Below, one piece after another: positions 27,964 to 36,915 of a stretch of 64,000 nt of DNA (positions are counted from its first letter, which is position 1; every line of letters begins with the position of its first letter). The DNA comes from Halomonas denitrificans. Lineage in GTDB: Bacteria > Pseudomonadota > Gammaproteobacteria > Pseudomonadales > Halomonadaceae. The notes beneath the pieces were generated by a model. That model worked only from the letters and a program-made list of their open reading frames with translations, searched no databases and was not told the origin of the DNA. Where the stretch lies: positions 310,001 to 374,000 of the forward strand of contig NZ_PYVX01000003.1 of NCBI RefSeq assembly GCF_003056305.1, written 5' to 3'. A program made the position numbers and the translations under genes.

Positions 27964-29677
27964 GCTTGTTCATCCAGCCGCGAACGATCATCGCCACCAT
28001 GCGCGGGTCCTCGTCGGCCATCTCGCGAAGGTCCCTGAGGTTGTCCTCGTAGGCCGAGGCCTTGCGCGTGCGTCGCGGCTTCTCATAGGTGGAGTCGTCT
28101 TCCTTGTCGTCGGCCGGGGCGCGCTCCTCGTCGCCCTCGCCGACCCGGGCCTGGAAGGTGGAGGAGGGCGGCGCGACGGCCGGCTGCGGCGCCTGGCTGG
28201 CGCGCTTGACCAGCGGGCGCAGGATCAGCAGGTAGAGCAGCAGGATCGCCAGGCCCACCAGCAGGTAGCGGCCCAGGGTCGCGGCCAGGCGCTGGAGGTC
28301 GGGCTGCTGCCACCAGGCGAGGGGCTCGATCTCCGGGCCCGACTGCGTGAAGGGGCTGTTGACCACGGCGATCTCGTCGCCGCGCGCCAGGGAGAAGCCC
28401 ATCGCCTGGCGGACCAGGCGCTCGATCTGCTCGATCTCGGCCTCGCTGAGCGCGGTGGGCTGCATCACGCCCTCTTCGTTCGGGGTCTCGCGATAGTTGA
28501 CGACGACGGCGGCCGACAGCCGCTCCACCTGGCCGCGGCGATGCTGGACGTGGGAGATCTGGCGATCGACCTCGTAGTTGATGACGTCGTCGCGGTTGAG
28601 GTTGCGGGTCGCTGCCAGGGTCTCCTCGCCGGCCTGCTCGTCCTCGGCGCCCTCGTCGCCCTCGGGCGGGTTCTCCACCGGGGAGGGGGCGATGCCGGGG
28701 GGCGTGTTGCTCAGGGCGCCGGGGATGCCGCCGGCCAGGTCGTCGCTGCCGCTGTAGTTGACGCTGCTCTGGCGGCTGCGCACGGCGGCCTCGTTGGGCG
28801 GCTGGTTGGGACCGTAGCGCTCCGAGGTCTCCTCGCGGCGGGAGAAGTCCACCTGGGCGGTGACCTGGGCCTTGACGTTCTCGCTGCCGAGGATCGGCGC
28901 CAGGATCGACTCGATGCGCCGCTGGTAGGAGCGCTCCACCTCGGCGACGTAGTCCAGCTGGGTGCCGTCCAGCCCCAGGCCGTTGCGCTCGGGGGCGGTC
29001 AGCAGGCGGCCGTCCTGGTCGACCACGGTCACCGCCTCCGCGGCCAGGTCCGGCACGCTGCTCGAGACCATGTGCACGATGGAGTTGACCTGCCCCTCGC
29101 CGAGCACGCGGCCGGGGTGCAGGGTCAGCACCACCGAGGCCTTGGCCGGCTCGCGGTCGCGCACGAACACCGAGTCCTTGGCCAGGGCCAGGTGCACCCG
29201 GGCGCGATTGACCGGCCCCAGCGACTCCATGGAGCGCGACAGCTCGCCCTCCAGGCCGCGCTGGTAGTTGATCTGCTCGGCGAACTGGCTGATGCCGAAG
29301 GCCTGGTTCTCCATCAGCTCGAAGCCGACGTTGCCGCCCTTGGGCAGCCCCTGCTCGGCCAGCTGCAGGCGCAGGGTGTGCACCCGGTCGGCGGGCACCA
29401 GCAGCGCCTGGCCCCCCTGGCTGAAGCGGTAGGGCACGCCACGGGCATCCAGCTCGCCGATGATGCTGCCGCCGTCCGCCTGGCTGAGGTTGCTGTAGAG
29501 CACGCGGTAGTCGGGGCTGCGGGCCCACATCAACAGCGCGATCACGACCGCGATCGCCGCGGCGCCCGCGATCAGCAGGAACACCATCGGGTTGCCGCGC
29601 AGCTGATCCTTCAGGCGTGAGAAGCCTGCCGCGCCCTGGCCGGACGGGCTGCTGGTGGCGGAGGCGCCACTGCTCAT
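27956..29677 (-). CDS. fliF: Flagellar MS-ring protein FliF
   Basis: FliF forms the MS ring in the inner membrane. From the start at 29677 (GGGAGG site) the product is 573 residues with two membrane helices (about 27-47, NPMVFLLIAGAAAIAVVIAL, and about 440-460), a YscJ-like ring domain with YRVLYSNLSQADGG and GLPKGGNVGFELME, and a C-terminal FliG-binding tail (MADEDPRMVAMIVRGWM). A longer frame to 29797 lacks ribosome-site support. It begins the fliFGHIJKLMNOPQR block and is divergent from fliE. Confidence 0.97.
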   Translation of the reverse strand: MSSGASATSSPSGQGAAGFSRLKDQLRGNPMVFLLIAGAAAIAVVIALLMWARSPDYRVLYSNLSQADGGSIIGELDARGVPYRFSQGGQALLVPADRVHTLRLQLAEQGLPKGGNVGFELMENQAFGISQFAEQINYQRGLEGELSRSMESLGPVNRARVHLALAKDSVFVRDREPAKASVVLTLHPGRVLGEGQVNSIVHMVSSSVPDLAAEAVTVVDQDGRLLTAPERNGLGLDGTQLDYVAEVERSYQRRIESILAPILGSENVKAQVTAQVDFSRREETSERYGPNQPPNEAAVRSRQSSVNYSGSDDLAGGIPGALSNTPPGIAPSPVENPPEGDEGAEDEQAGEETLAATRNLNRDDVINYEVDRQISHVQHRRGQVERLSAAVVVNYRETPNEEGVMQPTALSEAEIEQIERLVRQAMGFSLARGDEIAVVNSPFTQSGPEIEPLAWWQQPDLQRLAATLGRYLLVGLAILLLYLLILRPLVKRASQAPQPAVAPPSSTFQARVGEGDEERAPADDKEDDSTYEKPRRTRKASAYEDNLRDLREMADEDPRMVAMIVRGWMNKHE

Positions 29678-29929
29678 GCGGGCCTCCCGGGGTGGCGGGA
29701 GGCGTGAGCGAAATTCATCAAGGAAGAAGACATCGAGTGCTGTCCGTCCATCGCGGTTGGCCGCCCCTGGAGTGGGCGGAACTCTGATGGCGGTCATTAT
29801 CCGCCCCGGCTGTCACCCTAAAGGCCAGAAAAGCCCCGTTTTTATGAGGCAATTGGCGGCTTGGCCGCGGGACAGGGGCTGATAGCCTGCCTGTCCCATT
29901 TCCGTGACCTACAGGCCAAGGTGGTTGTG

Positions 29930-30259
29930 ATGAGCGCGCCCGCGATCGAGTCGATCCTCTCCCAGATGCAGTCGTTGTCCAGCCAGGCCGCGGCGCAGCC
30001 GGCCAGCGGCCAGCGCGTCGACACCCAGGTGGGGGGCGGCGGCTTCACCGGCGAGCTGCAGTCGGCCATCCACCGCATCAACGAGCTCAAGCTCGAGGCC
30101 GGTGCCAAGGCCGAGGCCTTCCAGGCCGGCACCCCGGGGGTGGAACTCAACGATGTGATGGTCGACATGCAGAAGGCGAGCGTGGCGACCGAGATGGGCA
30201 TCCAGGTGCGCAACCGCCTGGTCACGGCCTACAAGGACATCATGAACATGCAGATCTGA
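29930..30259 (+). CDS. fliE: Hook-basal body protein FliE
   Basis: FliE links the MS ring to the rod. The 109-residue product has SIESILSQMQSL-like N-terminus and the conserved C-terminal half: PGVELNDVMVDMQKASVATE, then IQVRNRLVTAYKDIMNMQI. The start at 29930 is chosen from family length; the longer frame from 29861 is unlikely. It is divergent from fliF with a 252-base gap and ends one base before the flaG stop codon (convergent). Confidence 0.95.
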   Translation: MSAPAIESILSQMQSLSSQAAAQPASGQRVDTQVGGGGFTGELQSAIHRINELKLEAGAKAEAFQAGTPGVELNDVMVDMQKASVATEMGIQVRNRLVTAYKDIMNMQI

Positions 30260-30628
30260 TCACGCCTCCAGGCGGATCAGTCGTCCCTGCAGCTCGTCGA
30301 GGCGCTCGGCGATCCGCAGCACCTCCTCCGACGGAATCTGGCGGATCAGCTCGCCGCTCTCGCGATCGACGATGCGCGTGACGAGCCGCGACGTCGCCTC
30401 GCTCAGCTCGAACTCCACGCCGTAGGGGCGCATCACCTCGTTGATGCGCTGGATCGGTGCGACCAGCGCGTCTCGGCCGATGACCTGCGCACCACCTGTC
30501 CCGCCCCGGGTCACCGTGCCCCCCTGGGAGGGCAGGTTGCCCAGCAGGCTCTCCAGTCGTTGGCGGGCCGTCAGTGAGGTGGGCGCGCCCTGGGCTGAGG
30601 CAGTGAGCTCGGAAAGGGGGGAGGTCAT
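30260..30628 (-). CDS. flaG: FlaG family flagellar protein
   Basis: A 122-residue protein whose C-terminal half has the FlaG signature: INEVMRPYGVEFELSEATSR, then VDRESGELIRQIPSEEVLRI. FlaG proteins influence filament length; the mechanism is not settled. In many genomes flaG sits beside fliC and fliD; here it is separate, next to fliE, and has its own sigma-28-like promoter (30718-30745). Confidence 0.9.
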   Translation of the reverse strand: MTSPLSELTASAQGAPTSLTARQRLESLLGNLPSQGGTVTRGGTGGAQVIGRDALVAPIQRINEVMRPYGVEFELSEATSRLVTRIVDRESGELIRQIPSEEVLRIAERLDELQGRLIRLEA

Positions 30629-30717
30629 GAGTGGCTACTCTTGTGGTCTTGTTCGAAAGTCATCACCTGATGATGTCGGCGTCATGCCTGCCGACCGGCC
30701 ATGACGCACTACTGTTC

Positions 30718-30745
30718 CTATCGACCAGGGGGCGCCGCGACTTTA
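30718..30745 (-). promoter_or_regulatory. Likely FliA (sigma-28) promoter of flaG
   Basis: Minus strand: TAAAGTCG, a 12-base spacer, GTCGATAG. The halves match 6 of 8 consensus positions each, with a spacer one base longer than the usual 11. It lies about 90 bases upstream of the flaG start. Confidence 0.65.
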
Positions 30746-30864
30746 ATCGCGTGCTCGGCCGCTGCGGCGTTTACTTTCCCGGTCGTGCTGGGTAAGTTTT
30801 ATCGCTTTTTTTTAATATCAGGCCGCGCTGCCTCACGGCGCGCCGCCTCCTGGAACGAGATCCC

Positions 30865-33372
30865 ATGACGCAAGAGCTTCCCGTCGAGCGGATCATGAAC
30901 ACCGGCCTGCTGACCTGCGCGCCGGAGACGCCGCTGTGCGAGGCCGCGGCCCGCATGGCCGAGCGTCGCTTCAGTGCCATGCTGGTGGTGCGCGCTGGCC
31001 AGCCGGTCGGCATCTGGACCGAACACGACAGCCTGTTCGTCGACTTCGCTCACCCCGAGCAGGTCGAGCGGCCCATCGAGGCGGTGATGAGCCACCCGGT
31101 GGTGACGATCCACCGGAGCACGCCGGTCGGGGAGGCCGCCCTGCGCTTCAGCACCGGGCAGCGTCGCCACCTGCTGGTGGTGGACGACGACGGTGGCCCC
31201 CTGGGCCTGCTCTCCCAGACCGACATGGCCCTCAACCAGGGCCTGGAGCCCTACCTGCGCCTGCGCGAGGTGGGCGGTGCGATGCGCAAGCGACCCCTGC
31301 TGCTGTCGGGCGAGCTGTCGCTGGGCGAGGCCGCGCAGCGCATGCGCCGCAGCGGCTGCGACGCCGCCGTGGTGACCTGCCGTGACGGCGAGCTCGGCAT
31401 TCTCACCGAGCGCGACCTGGTGCGCTTCGTGGCCCGCCACCCCGGCGCCACCGCCGCCGGGGAGCTGGCCAGCCGGCCGCTGCTGACGGTGGGCGTCGAT
31501 GAGGCGCTGATCCACGCTCGGGACCTGCTGATCGACCGGCGGGTGCGTCACCTGGGCGTGCTCGACGGCGCGGGGGAGGTCGTCGGCCTGCTGGGGTTCC
31601 AGGAGCTGCTGGCCGGTGCCGAGCACCTCTACCTGGAGGACCTGCGCGAGGCCCTGGAGCAGCGCGACCAGGCCCTGGCCCAGTCGCGGCGCAACCTGCA
31701 GCTGGCGGAGCGGGTGATCGACTCCTCCCTGGAGGGCATCATCATCACCGATGCCCGGACCCGCATCGAGTTCGTCAATCCGGCCTTCACGCACCTGACC
31801 GGCTACAGCCTCGAGGAGGCCACGGGGCGCACGCCGGCGATGCTCTCCTCGGGCCGTCACGGGCCCGATTTCTACCAGCGCATGTGGCAGGCCCTGCAGG
31901 AACACGGCTACTGGCGCGGCGAGGTCTGGAACCGCCGCAAGAACGGCCAGCTCTACCTGGAGCTGCTGACCATCACCGCCATTCGTGACGACCAGGGCGA
32001 GATCAGCAACTATGCGGCGCTCTTCAGCGATATCACCAATATCCGTGAGAACGAGGAGCAGGTGCGTCGCCTGGCCTACTATGACCCCCTGACCCGGATG
32101 CCCAACCGACGCCTGCTGGAGGACCGCCTGGAGCTGGCGATCCGCCATGCGCGTCGTCATCGCCAGCGGCTGGCGGTGATCTTCCTCGATCTCGACCATT
32201 TCAAGCAGGTCAATGACGCCCTGGGCCACGCCGTGGGCGACGAGCTGCTGCTCAAGGTCTCCCAGCGGCTGCGCGGCCAGTTGCGCGAGGACGACACCCT
32301 GGCCCGCCAGGGCGGCGACGAGTTCATCGTGCTGCTCAACGAGGTCGAGGAGGTGGAAGAGGTCACCCGGGTGGCGCGCCGCCTCGTCGAGTCGGTGAGC
32401 TCCCCCTTCGAGATCGGAGGGCAGGTCTTCCGCGTCGGCTGCAGCCTGGGCATCAGCCTCTATCCGGACGACGGTGACCGGGTCGAGACGCTGGTGCGCC
32501 AGGCCGATTCCGCCATGTATCGCGCCAAGCAGGAGGGCCGCAACACCTACCGGCTGTTTCGCGCCGAGATGCATCGCGAGGATCGCGGGCGCCTGGAGCT
32601 CGAGACCGCGCTGCGCAATACCGCCGAGACCGGGGAGGGGCTGGGGGTGCACTATCAGCCGCTCATCGACCGGGACAGCGGCGAGGTGCAGGGCGCCGAG
32701 GCCCTGCTGCGCTGGCACCATCCGACGCTTGGCCACGTCTCCCCCGGCGACTTCATTCCCCTGGCCGAGCGCTCGGGGCTGATCCTGCCGCTGGGCGAGC
32801 GGCTGATGCACCTGGTCGCCGCCCAGCTGCGCGACTGGCTGGCCGCCGGTCTCGCGCCGCCGCGGGTCGCCGTGAACCTGTCGGCGCGCCAGTTCTGGCA
32901 GAGCGACCTGGTCGCCCAGATGCGTGGCCTCTATGCCACCTATGCGCTGCCGCCGGGGCAGCTCGGGGTCGAGCTCACCGAGAGCATCCTGCTCGACAAG
33001 CAACAGGAGGCGATCCACACCCTGACGGGCCTGCGCGAACTGGGGTGTCGCATCGCCATCGACGACTTCGGCACCGGCTACTCGTCGCTGAGCTACCTGC
33101 AGGAGCTGCCGGTGACGACGCTCAAGATCGACCGCAGCTTCATCCAGAAGCTCGGCGAGAGCCGCGGCAGCTCGGCCATCGTCGCCGCGGTGACGGGCCT
33201 TGCCAAGGAGCTCGGCCTGCGCGTGGTGGCCGAGGGCGTGGAGACCGAGGCGCAGCTGCAGGCGCTCTCCCGCTATCACGTCAACCTGATCCAGGGCTAC
33301 CTCACCGGCCGCCCGGTCGAGGCCACCACCTTCGCCGAGCGCTACCTGCTGCGCGCCGGCACCTCGTCCTGA
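30865..33372 (+). CDS. CBS-PAS-GGDEF-EAL cyclic-di-GMP enzyme
   Basis: An 835-residue cytoplasmic protein. Residues 1-245 contain four CBS motifs (two Bateman modules, nucleotide sensors), 265-390 a PAS domain (EGIIITDARTRIEFVNPAF), 400-560 a GGDEF domain with intact GGDEF at 483-487 and an I-site RxxD (REDD) five residues upstream, and 575-825 an EAL domain with E612-A-L, DDFGTGYSSL, KIDRSF and GVETE. Both synthesis and hydrolysis of cyclic-di-GMP look possible; adenine nucleotide binding at CBS could set the balance (inference). GGAACGAG precedes the ATG. It is followed by a chemoreceptor gene 106 bases downstream. Confidence 0.93.
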   Translation: MTQELPVERIMNTGLLTCAPETPLCEAAARMAERRFSAMLVVRAGQPVGIWTEHDSLFVDFAHPEQVERPIEAVMSHPVVTIHRSTPVGEAALRFSTGQRRHLLVVDDDGGPLGLLSQTDMALNQGLEPYLRLREVGGAMRKRPLLLSGELSLGEAAQRMRRSGCDAAVVTCRDGELGILTERDLVRFVARHPGATAAGELASRPLLTVGVDEALIHARDLLIDRRVRHLGVLDGAGEVVGLLGFQELLAGAEHLYLEDLREALEQRDQALAQSRRNLQLAERVIDSSLEGIIITDARTRIEFVNPAFTHLTGYSLEEATGRTPAMLSSGRHGPDFYQRMWQALQEHGYWRGEVWNRRKNGQLYLELLTITAIRDDQGEISNYAALFSDITNIRENEEQVRRLAYYDPLTRMPNRRLLEDRLELAIRHARRHRQRLAVIFLDLDHFKQVNDALGHAVGDELLLKVSQRLRGQLREDDTLARQGGDEFIVLLNEVEEVEEVTRVARRLVESVSSPFEIGGQVFRVGCSLGISLYPDDGDRVETLVRQADSAMYRAKQEGRNTYRLFRAEMHREDRGRLELETALRNTAETGEGLGVHYQPLIDRDSGEVQGAEALLRWHHPTLGHVSPGDFIPLAERSGLILPLGERLMHLVAAQLRDWLAAGLAPPRVAVNLSARQFWQSDLVAQMRGLYATYALPPGQLGVELTESILLDKQQEAIHTLTGLRELGCRIAIDDFGTGYSSLSYLQELPVTTLKIDRSFIQKLGESRGSSAIVAAVTGLAKELGLRVVAEGVETEAQLQALSRYHVNLIQGYLTGRPVEATTFAERYLLRAGTSS

Positions 33373-33478
33373 GGGGCGCGCAGCCGCGGTGGCCATGCCA
33401 TCGGAATGTCATAAATCGCTGATATAACCCGTGCCAGGCCGCCCGCCGGCCGCCCGACCCCCAGCGACAGGACTTCCG

Positions 33479-35122
33479 ATGCGACTGCTCGATCGACTGA
33501 CCATCCGGCTCAGCTGGAGCCTGGTGCTGATCGCCTTCGGCGCGATCATCCTTGGCACCGGGGCGCTCGGCCTCTACGCCAACCACCACGGCCGCACCGC
33601 CTTCGCCGACCTGCGCGAGGTCCAGGGGCAGCAGTCCCGGGCGCTCCACCAGGCCTATATCGCAACCCTCAGGGCCCAGGTCGCCATGGAGCGCGCCGCC
33701 CACCTGCTGAGGGTGCCCTCCTTCGACCGGCCCGGGCCGGTCATCGATCAGGCCCGGGCCGACATGGACGCGGCCAGGGCGGCCTTCGAGCGCTTCCAGG
33801 CCGCGGCCGGCGACGATGACGTCGAGGCGCTGGCCGAGCGCTTCCACTCGCTGCTCGGTACGGGGCTCTCGCTGCAGCTGATGCTGCTGGAGGAGGAGGA
33901 TCTGGGCGGCTACGACTCCGGCAAGGCGCGGCTGGCCCAGATGAGCCAGGCCTTCATGGACGGTGCCGAGGCCTTCTTCGATGCGTCGGCCGCCCGCGGT
34001 GACGCTCAGGCCGAGCGCTTCGACGCCATGGCGAGCTGGCTCAACCTGGCCCTGGTCGCCGCCCTGGCGGGGGCGCTGGCGCTGGTGCTGGGAGTGGTCT
34101 GGGGCGTGCGCGCCAACGTCATCCGCCCGCTGTCGCGCATCACCGGACACTTCCGGCGCATCGCCGACGGCGACCTCTCGACCCCCGTGGAGGCCCGGGG
34201 CAGCAACGAGATCGGCCAGCTCTATGCCGAGCTCGGCGGCATGCGCCGGGCCCTGGCGGAGACCGTCGAGCGCATCCGCGACGGCGGCGGTGCGGTACTG
34301 GAGACGGCGGCGCGCCTCAACGAGGGCAACCAGGAGCTCTCGGCACGCACCGAGCAGCAGGCGGCGTCGCTGGAGCAGACCGCCGCCAGCCTGGACGAGA
34401 TGACCGCCTCGGTCGCCGATACCGCGGGCCATGTGCGCGAGGCCAACGAGCTGGCCGACCACGCCACCGAACGCGCCCACCGCGGCAGCGAGGGGATGAG
34501 CGCCTTCATCGAGACCATGGGCGAGATCCGCGAGCGCTCGACCCGCATCGGCGAGATCGTCGGCCTGATCGATGACATCGCCTTCCAGACCAACCTGCTG
34601 GCGCTCAACGCCTCGGTGGAGGCCGCCCGGGCGGGCGAGCACGGTCGCGGCTTCGCGGTGGTGGCCGACGAGGTGCGTCAGCTCGCCTCGCGCAGCGCCC
34701 GCTCGGCCAGCGAGATTCGCGGGCTCACCGAGGCCTCCCGGGCCAGCGTCGCAAGGGGCGACGAGCTGTCGCGCCGGGCCAGCGAGGAGATGGCGGCCAT
34801 CGTCACCGCCATCCGCGGCCTCAGCGAGCGCATCGGCTCGATCGACCACGCCGCCACCGAGCAGCACCGCGGGCTCGACCAGATCAACCAGGCGATGCAC
34901 CAGATGGGCATCGTCACCCAGCGCAATACCGAGCGGGTGGCCGAGGCGCGGCGCACCGCGCTGGCCCTCGAGGAGGAGGCCGAGCGGATGCGGGCCTTCA
35001 CCGCACGTTTCTGCCTGCCGATGGTGAGCGCGCCGGACGACGAGGCCGCCTCGGATACCGCGCCGACGCTCGACGATACCGAGACGCGCACCGTCCAGAG
35101 CCCGATGGCGCAGCCCGCCTGA
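33479..35122 (+). CDS. Methyl-accepting chemotaxis protein (4HB-HAMP type)
   Basis: A 547-residue chemoreceptor: membrane helix at about 13-32, a periplasmic helical ligand domain to about 183, second helix [24 protein letters not shown] ([20 protein letters not shown]) and the signalling domain with the hairpin tip [20 protein letters not shown]. No C-terminal NWETF-type methylation tether is present. The start at 33479 is preferred over 33431 from the shape of the N-terminal anchor. Its stop codon overlaps the start of the EAL-CBS-GGDEF gene (TGATG), so receptor and enzyme are translationally coupled. Confidence 0.95.
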   Translation: MRLLDRLTIRLSWSLVLIAFGAIILGTGALGLYANHHGRTAFADLREVQGQQSRALHQAYIATLRAQVAMERAAHLLRVPSFDRPGPVIDQARADMDAARAAFERFQAAAGDDDVEALAERFHSLLGTGLSLQLMLLEEEDLGGYDSGKARLAQMSQAFMDGAEAFFDASAARGDAQAERFDAMASWLNLALVAALAGALALVLGVVWGVRANVIRPLSRITGHFRRIADGDLSTPVEARGSNEIGQLYAELGGMRRALAETVERIRDGGGAVLETAARLNEGNQELSARTEQQAASLEQTAASLDEMTASVADTAGHVREANELADHATERAHRGSEGMSAFIETMGEIRERSTRIGEIVGLIDDIAFQTNLLALNASVEAARAGEHGRGFAVVADEVRQLASRSARSASEIRGLTEASRASVARGDELSRRASEEMAAIVTAIRGLSERIGSIDHAATEQHRGLDQINQAMHQMGIVTQRNTERVAEARRTALALEEEAERMRAFTARFCLPMVSAPDDEAASDTAPTLDDTETRTVQSPMAQPA

Positions 35123-36915
35123 TGGACGAGCCCGCCATGCACGACAGCGCCGCGACTCCGGGCAGCGCCGCTGAGGCGATGATCGATCGCGAGGCCCGGG
35201 AGCTCGACCGCATCCTGCGCGAGGGCGCCATCACTCCGCTCTTCCAGCCGATCGTCGATGCCGGCTGCCAGGGGATCTTCGGCTACGAGGCGCTGTCGCG
35301 TGGGCCGTCGGACTCGCCGCTGCGCTCGCCGGTGACGCTGTTCGACACGGCGCGGCTGACGGGACGCCTGGTGGAGCTCGACCTGCTCTGCCGGCGCCTG
35401 GCCATCGAGGCCTTCGCCGCCCAGGACCTCCCGGGGCGGCTGTTCCTCAACGTCATGCCGACCTCGCTGCTCGAGGAGGACTTTCGCGAGGGGCTGACCC
35501 GCGCCTTCCTCGCCGGCGTCGGGCTGTCGCCGGAGCGGGTGGTGATCGAGCTCACCGAGCACCTGCCGATCCACGACTACGCGCTGATGCGCCAGGCCGT
35601 GGATCACTACCGGCGCATGGGCTTCCAGGTCGCCCTGGACGATCTGGGGGCCGGCTACTCCAGCCTGCGCCACTGGGCCGAGCTGCGCCCCGACTTCGTC
35701 AAGGTGGATCGCCACTTCGTCCAGGAGGTCGACCGCGACCCCGGCAAGGGGCAGTTCTTGCACTCGCTGCTCGAGGTGTCGCGCAGCCTGGGCTGCCGGG
35801 TGATCGCCGAGGGCATCGAGACCGCCGGCGAGCAGCGCTGCCTGTGGGGCATGAACTGCGGGCTGATGCAGGGCTATCACTTCGCGCGACCCTCTCGGGA
35901 GCCGCCGCGACGGCTCGAGCAGCCCGCGCCGAGGCCGGCGGCGGTGTCGGGCGGCGTCGGCGGCAGCGCCGCCATGCTCTGCCGCCACCTGGCGCCGGTG
36001 GCCCAGGGCACGCCGGTGCCGGAGGTGGTGGCACGCTTTCGCAGCGATCCCGAACTGCGCTGCCTGGCGGTGCTGGACGCCGAGCAGCGCCCGGTGGGCG
36101 TGGTGCGCCAGCATGCCTTCCTGTCGCTCTTCACCAACCCCTTCAGTCACTCCCTGCACGCCCGCCGGCCCATCGATGCGGTGATGGACCGGCGGTTGCG
36201 GGTTGCCGAGGAGTCGATGCCGCTGGAGGCACTCAGCCGCCACATCACCGGCTCGACCCAGGGCGGGCAGGACGACTTCGTCATCGTCGATGCCGACGGG
36301 CGCTATCGCGGGCTCGGCCAGGTGATCGACCTGCTGCGCGAGATCACCGCCCTGCAGGTGCGCAGCGCCCGCCAGGCCAACCCGCTCACCGGACTGCCCG
36401 GCAACGAGGCGATCAACGACACCCTGGCGGCGCGGCTGGCCGGCGGCGGGCCCTTCGTCGCAGTCTATGCCGACCTGGACCGCTTCAAGGCCTACAACGA
36501 CGCCTACGGCTATGCCCAGGGGGACCAGGTGATCCTGGCGCTGGGGCGGCTGCTGCAGGAGGTGGTCGGCGAGGCGGGCTTCGTCGGCCACGTGGGCGGC
36601 GACGACTTCATGCTGGTGCTCGACCCCGAGGATGCCCGGGTGAGCTGCGAGGCGATCCTCGAGCGCTTCGCGCACTTCATTCCGACCTTCTATGACGAGG
36701 TGGATCGCCGGGCCGGTGGGCTCTCCGGTCGCGACCGGCCCGAGGAGGCCGTGCCGCTGATGACGCTCTCGATGGCCTACTACCCGGTGCCGCAGGGGTC
36801 AGGGCTGACCGCGATGGAGATCGCCAACGCCCTGGCCGAGCTCAAGGGGCAGGCCAAGCGCCTGGCGGGCAACAGCCTCTTCGTCGAGCGGCGCGGGGAC
36901 CGGGTCAGTCGCTGA
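35122..36915 (+). CDS. EAL-CBS-GGDEF cyclic-di-GMP protein
   Basis: A 597-residue soluble protein in the less common order EAL first. Residues 25-265 form the EAL domain with E56-A-L, a VALDDLGAGYSSL metal loop, KVDRHF and GIETA, so phosphodiesterase activity is plausible. Residues 285-420 hold a CBS pair (RCLAVLDAEQRPVGVVRQ). Residues 425-590 are GGDEF with the motif GGDDF at 492-496 and no RxxD inhibitory site, so cyclase activity is uncertain. It is coupled by a 1-base overlap to the chemoreceptor before it and overlaps the convergent cyclase gene by 11 bases. Confidence 0.92.
   Translation: MDEPAMHDSAATPGSAAEAMIDREARELDRILREGAITPLFQPIVDAGCQGIFGYEALSRGPSDSPLRSPVTLFDTARLTGRLVELDLLCRRLAIEAFAAQDLPGRLFLNVMPTSLLEEDFREGLTRAFLAGVGLSPERVVIELTEHLPIHDYALMRQAVDHYRRMGFQVALDDLGAGYSSLRHWAELRPDFVKVDRHFVQEVDRDPGKGQFLHSLLEVSRSLGCRVIAEGIETAGEQRCLWGMNCGLMQGYHFARPSREPPRRLEQPAPRPAAVSGGVGGSAAMLCRHLAPVAQGTPVPEVVARFRSDPELRCLAVLDAEQRPVGVVRQHAFLSLFTNPFSHSLHARRPIDAVMDRRLRVAEESMPLEALSRHITGSTQGGQDDFVIVDADGRYRGLGQVIDLLREITALQVRSARQANPLTGLPGNEAINDTLAARLAGGGPFVAVYADLDRFKAYNDAYGYAQGDQVILALGRLLQEVVGEAGFVGHVGGDDFMLVLDPEDARVSCEAILERFAHFIPTFYDEVDRRAGGLSGRDRPEEAVPLMTLSMAYYPVPQGSGLTAMEIANALAELKGQAKRLAGNSLFVERRGDRVSR

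Noticed and set aside
29853..29870. Possible sigma-54 promoter (GG-N10-GC) before fliE
   Set aside because: Only the two dinucleotides and little of TTGGCAC/TTGCA match. In GC-rich DNA this spacing arises by chance.
30799..33396. 865-codon minus-strand frame
   Set aside because: Antisense shadow of the CBS-PAS-GGDEF-EAL gene; no family features.
33373..33478. Sigma-28 promoter for the chemoreceptor at 33479
   Set aside because: GCTGATAT is present, but the minus-35 position (CATCGGAA) does not resemble TAAAGTTT.
34678..36675. 665-codon minus-strand frame
   Set aside because: Antisense shadow of the EAL-CBS-GGDEF and chemoreceptor genes.
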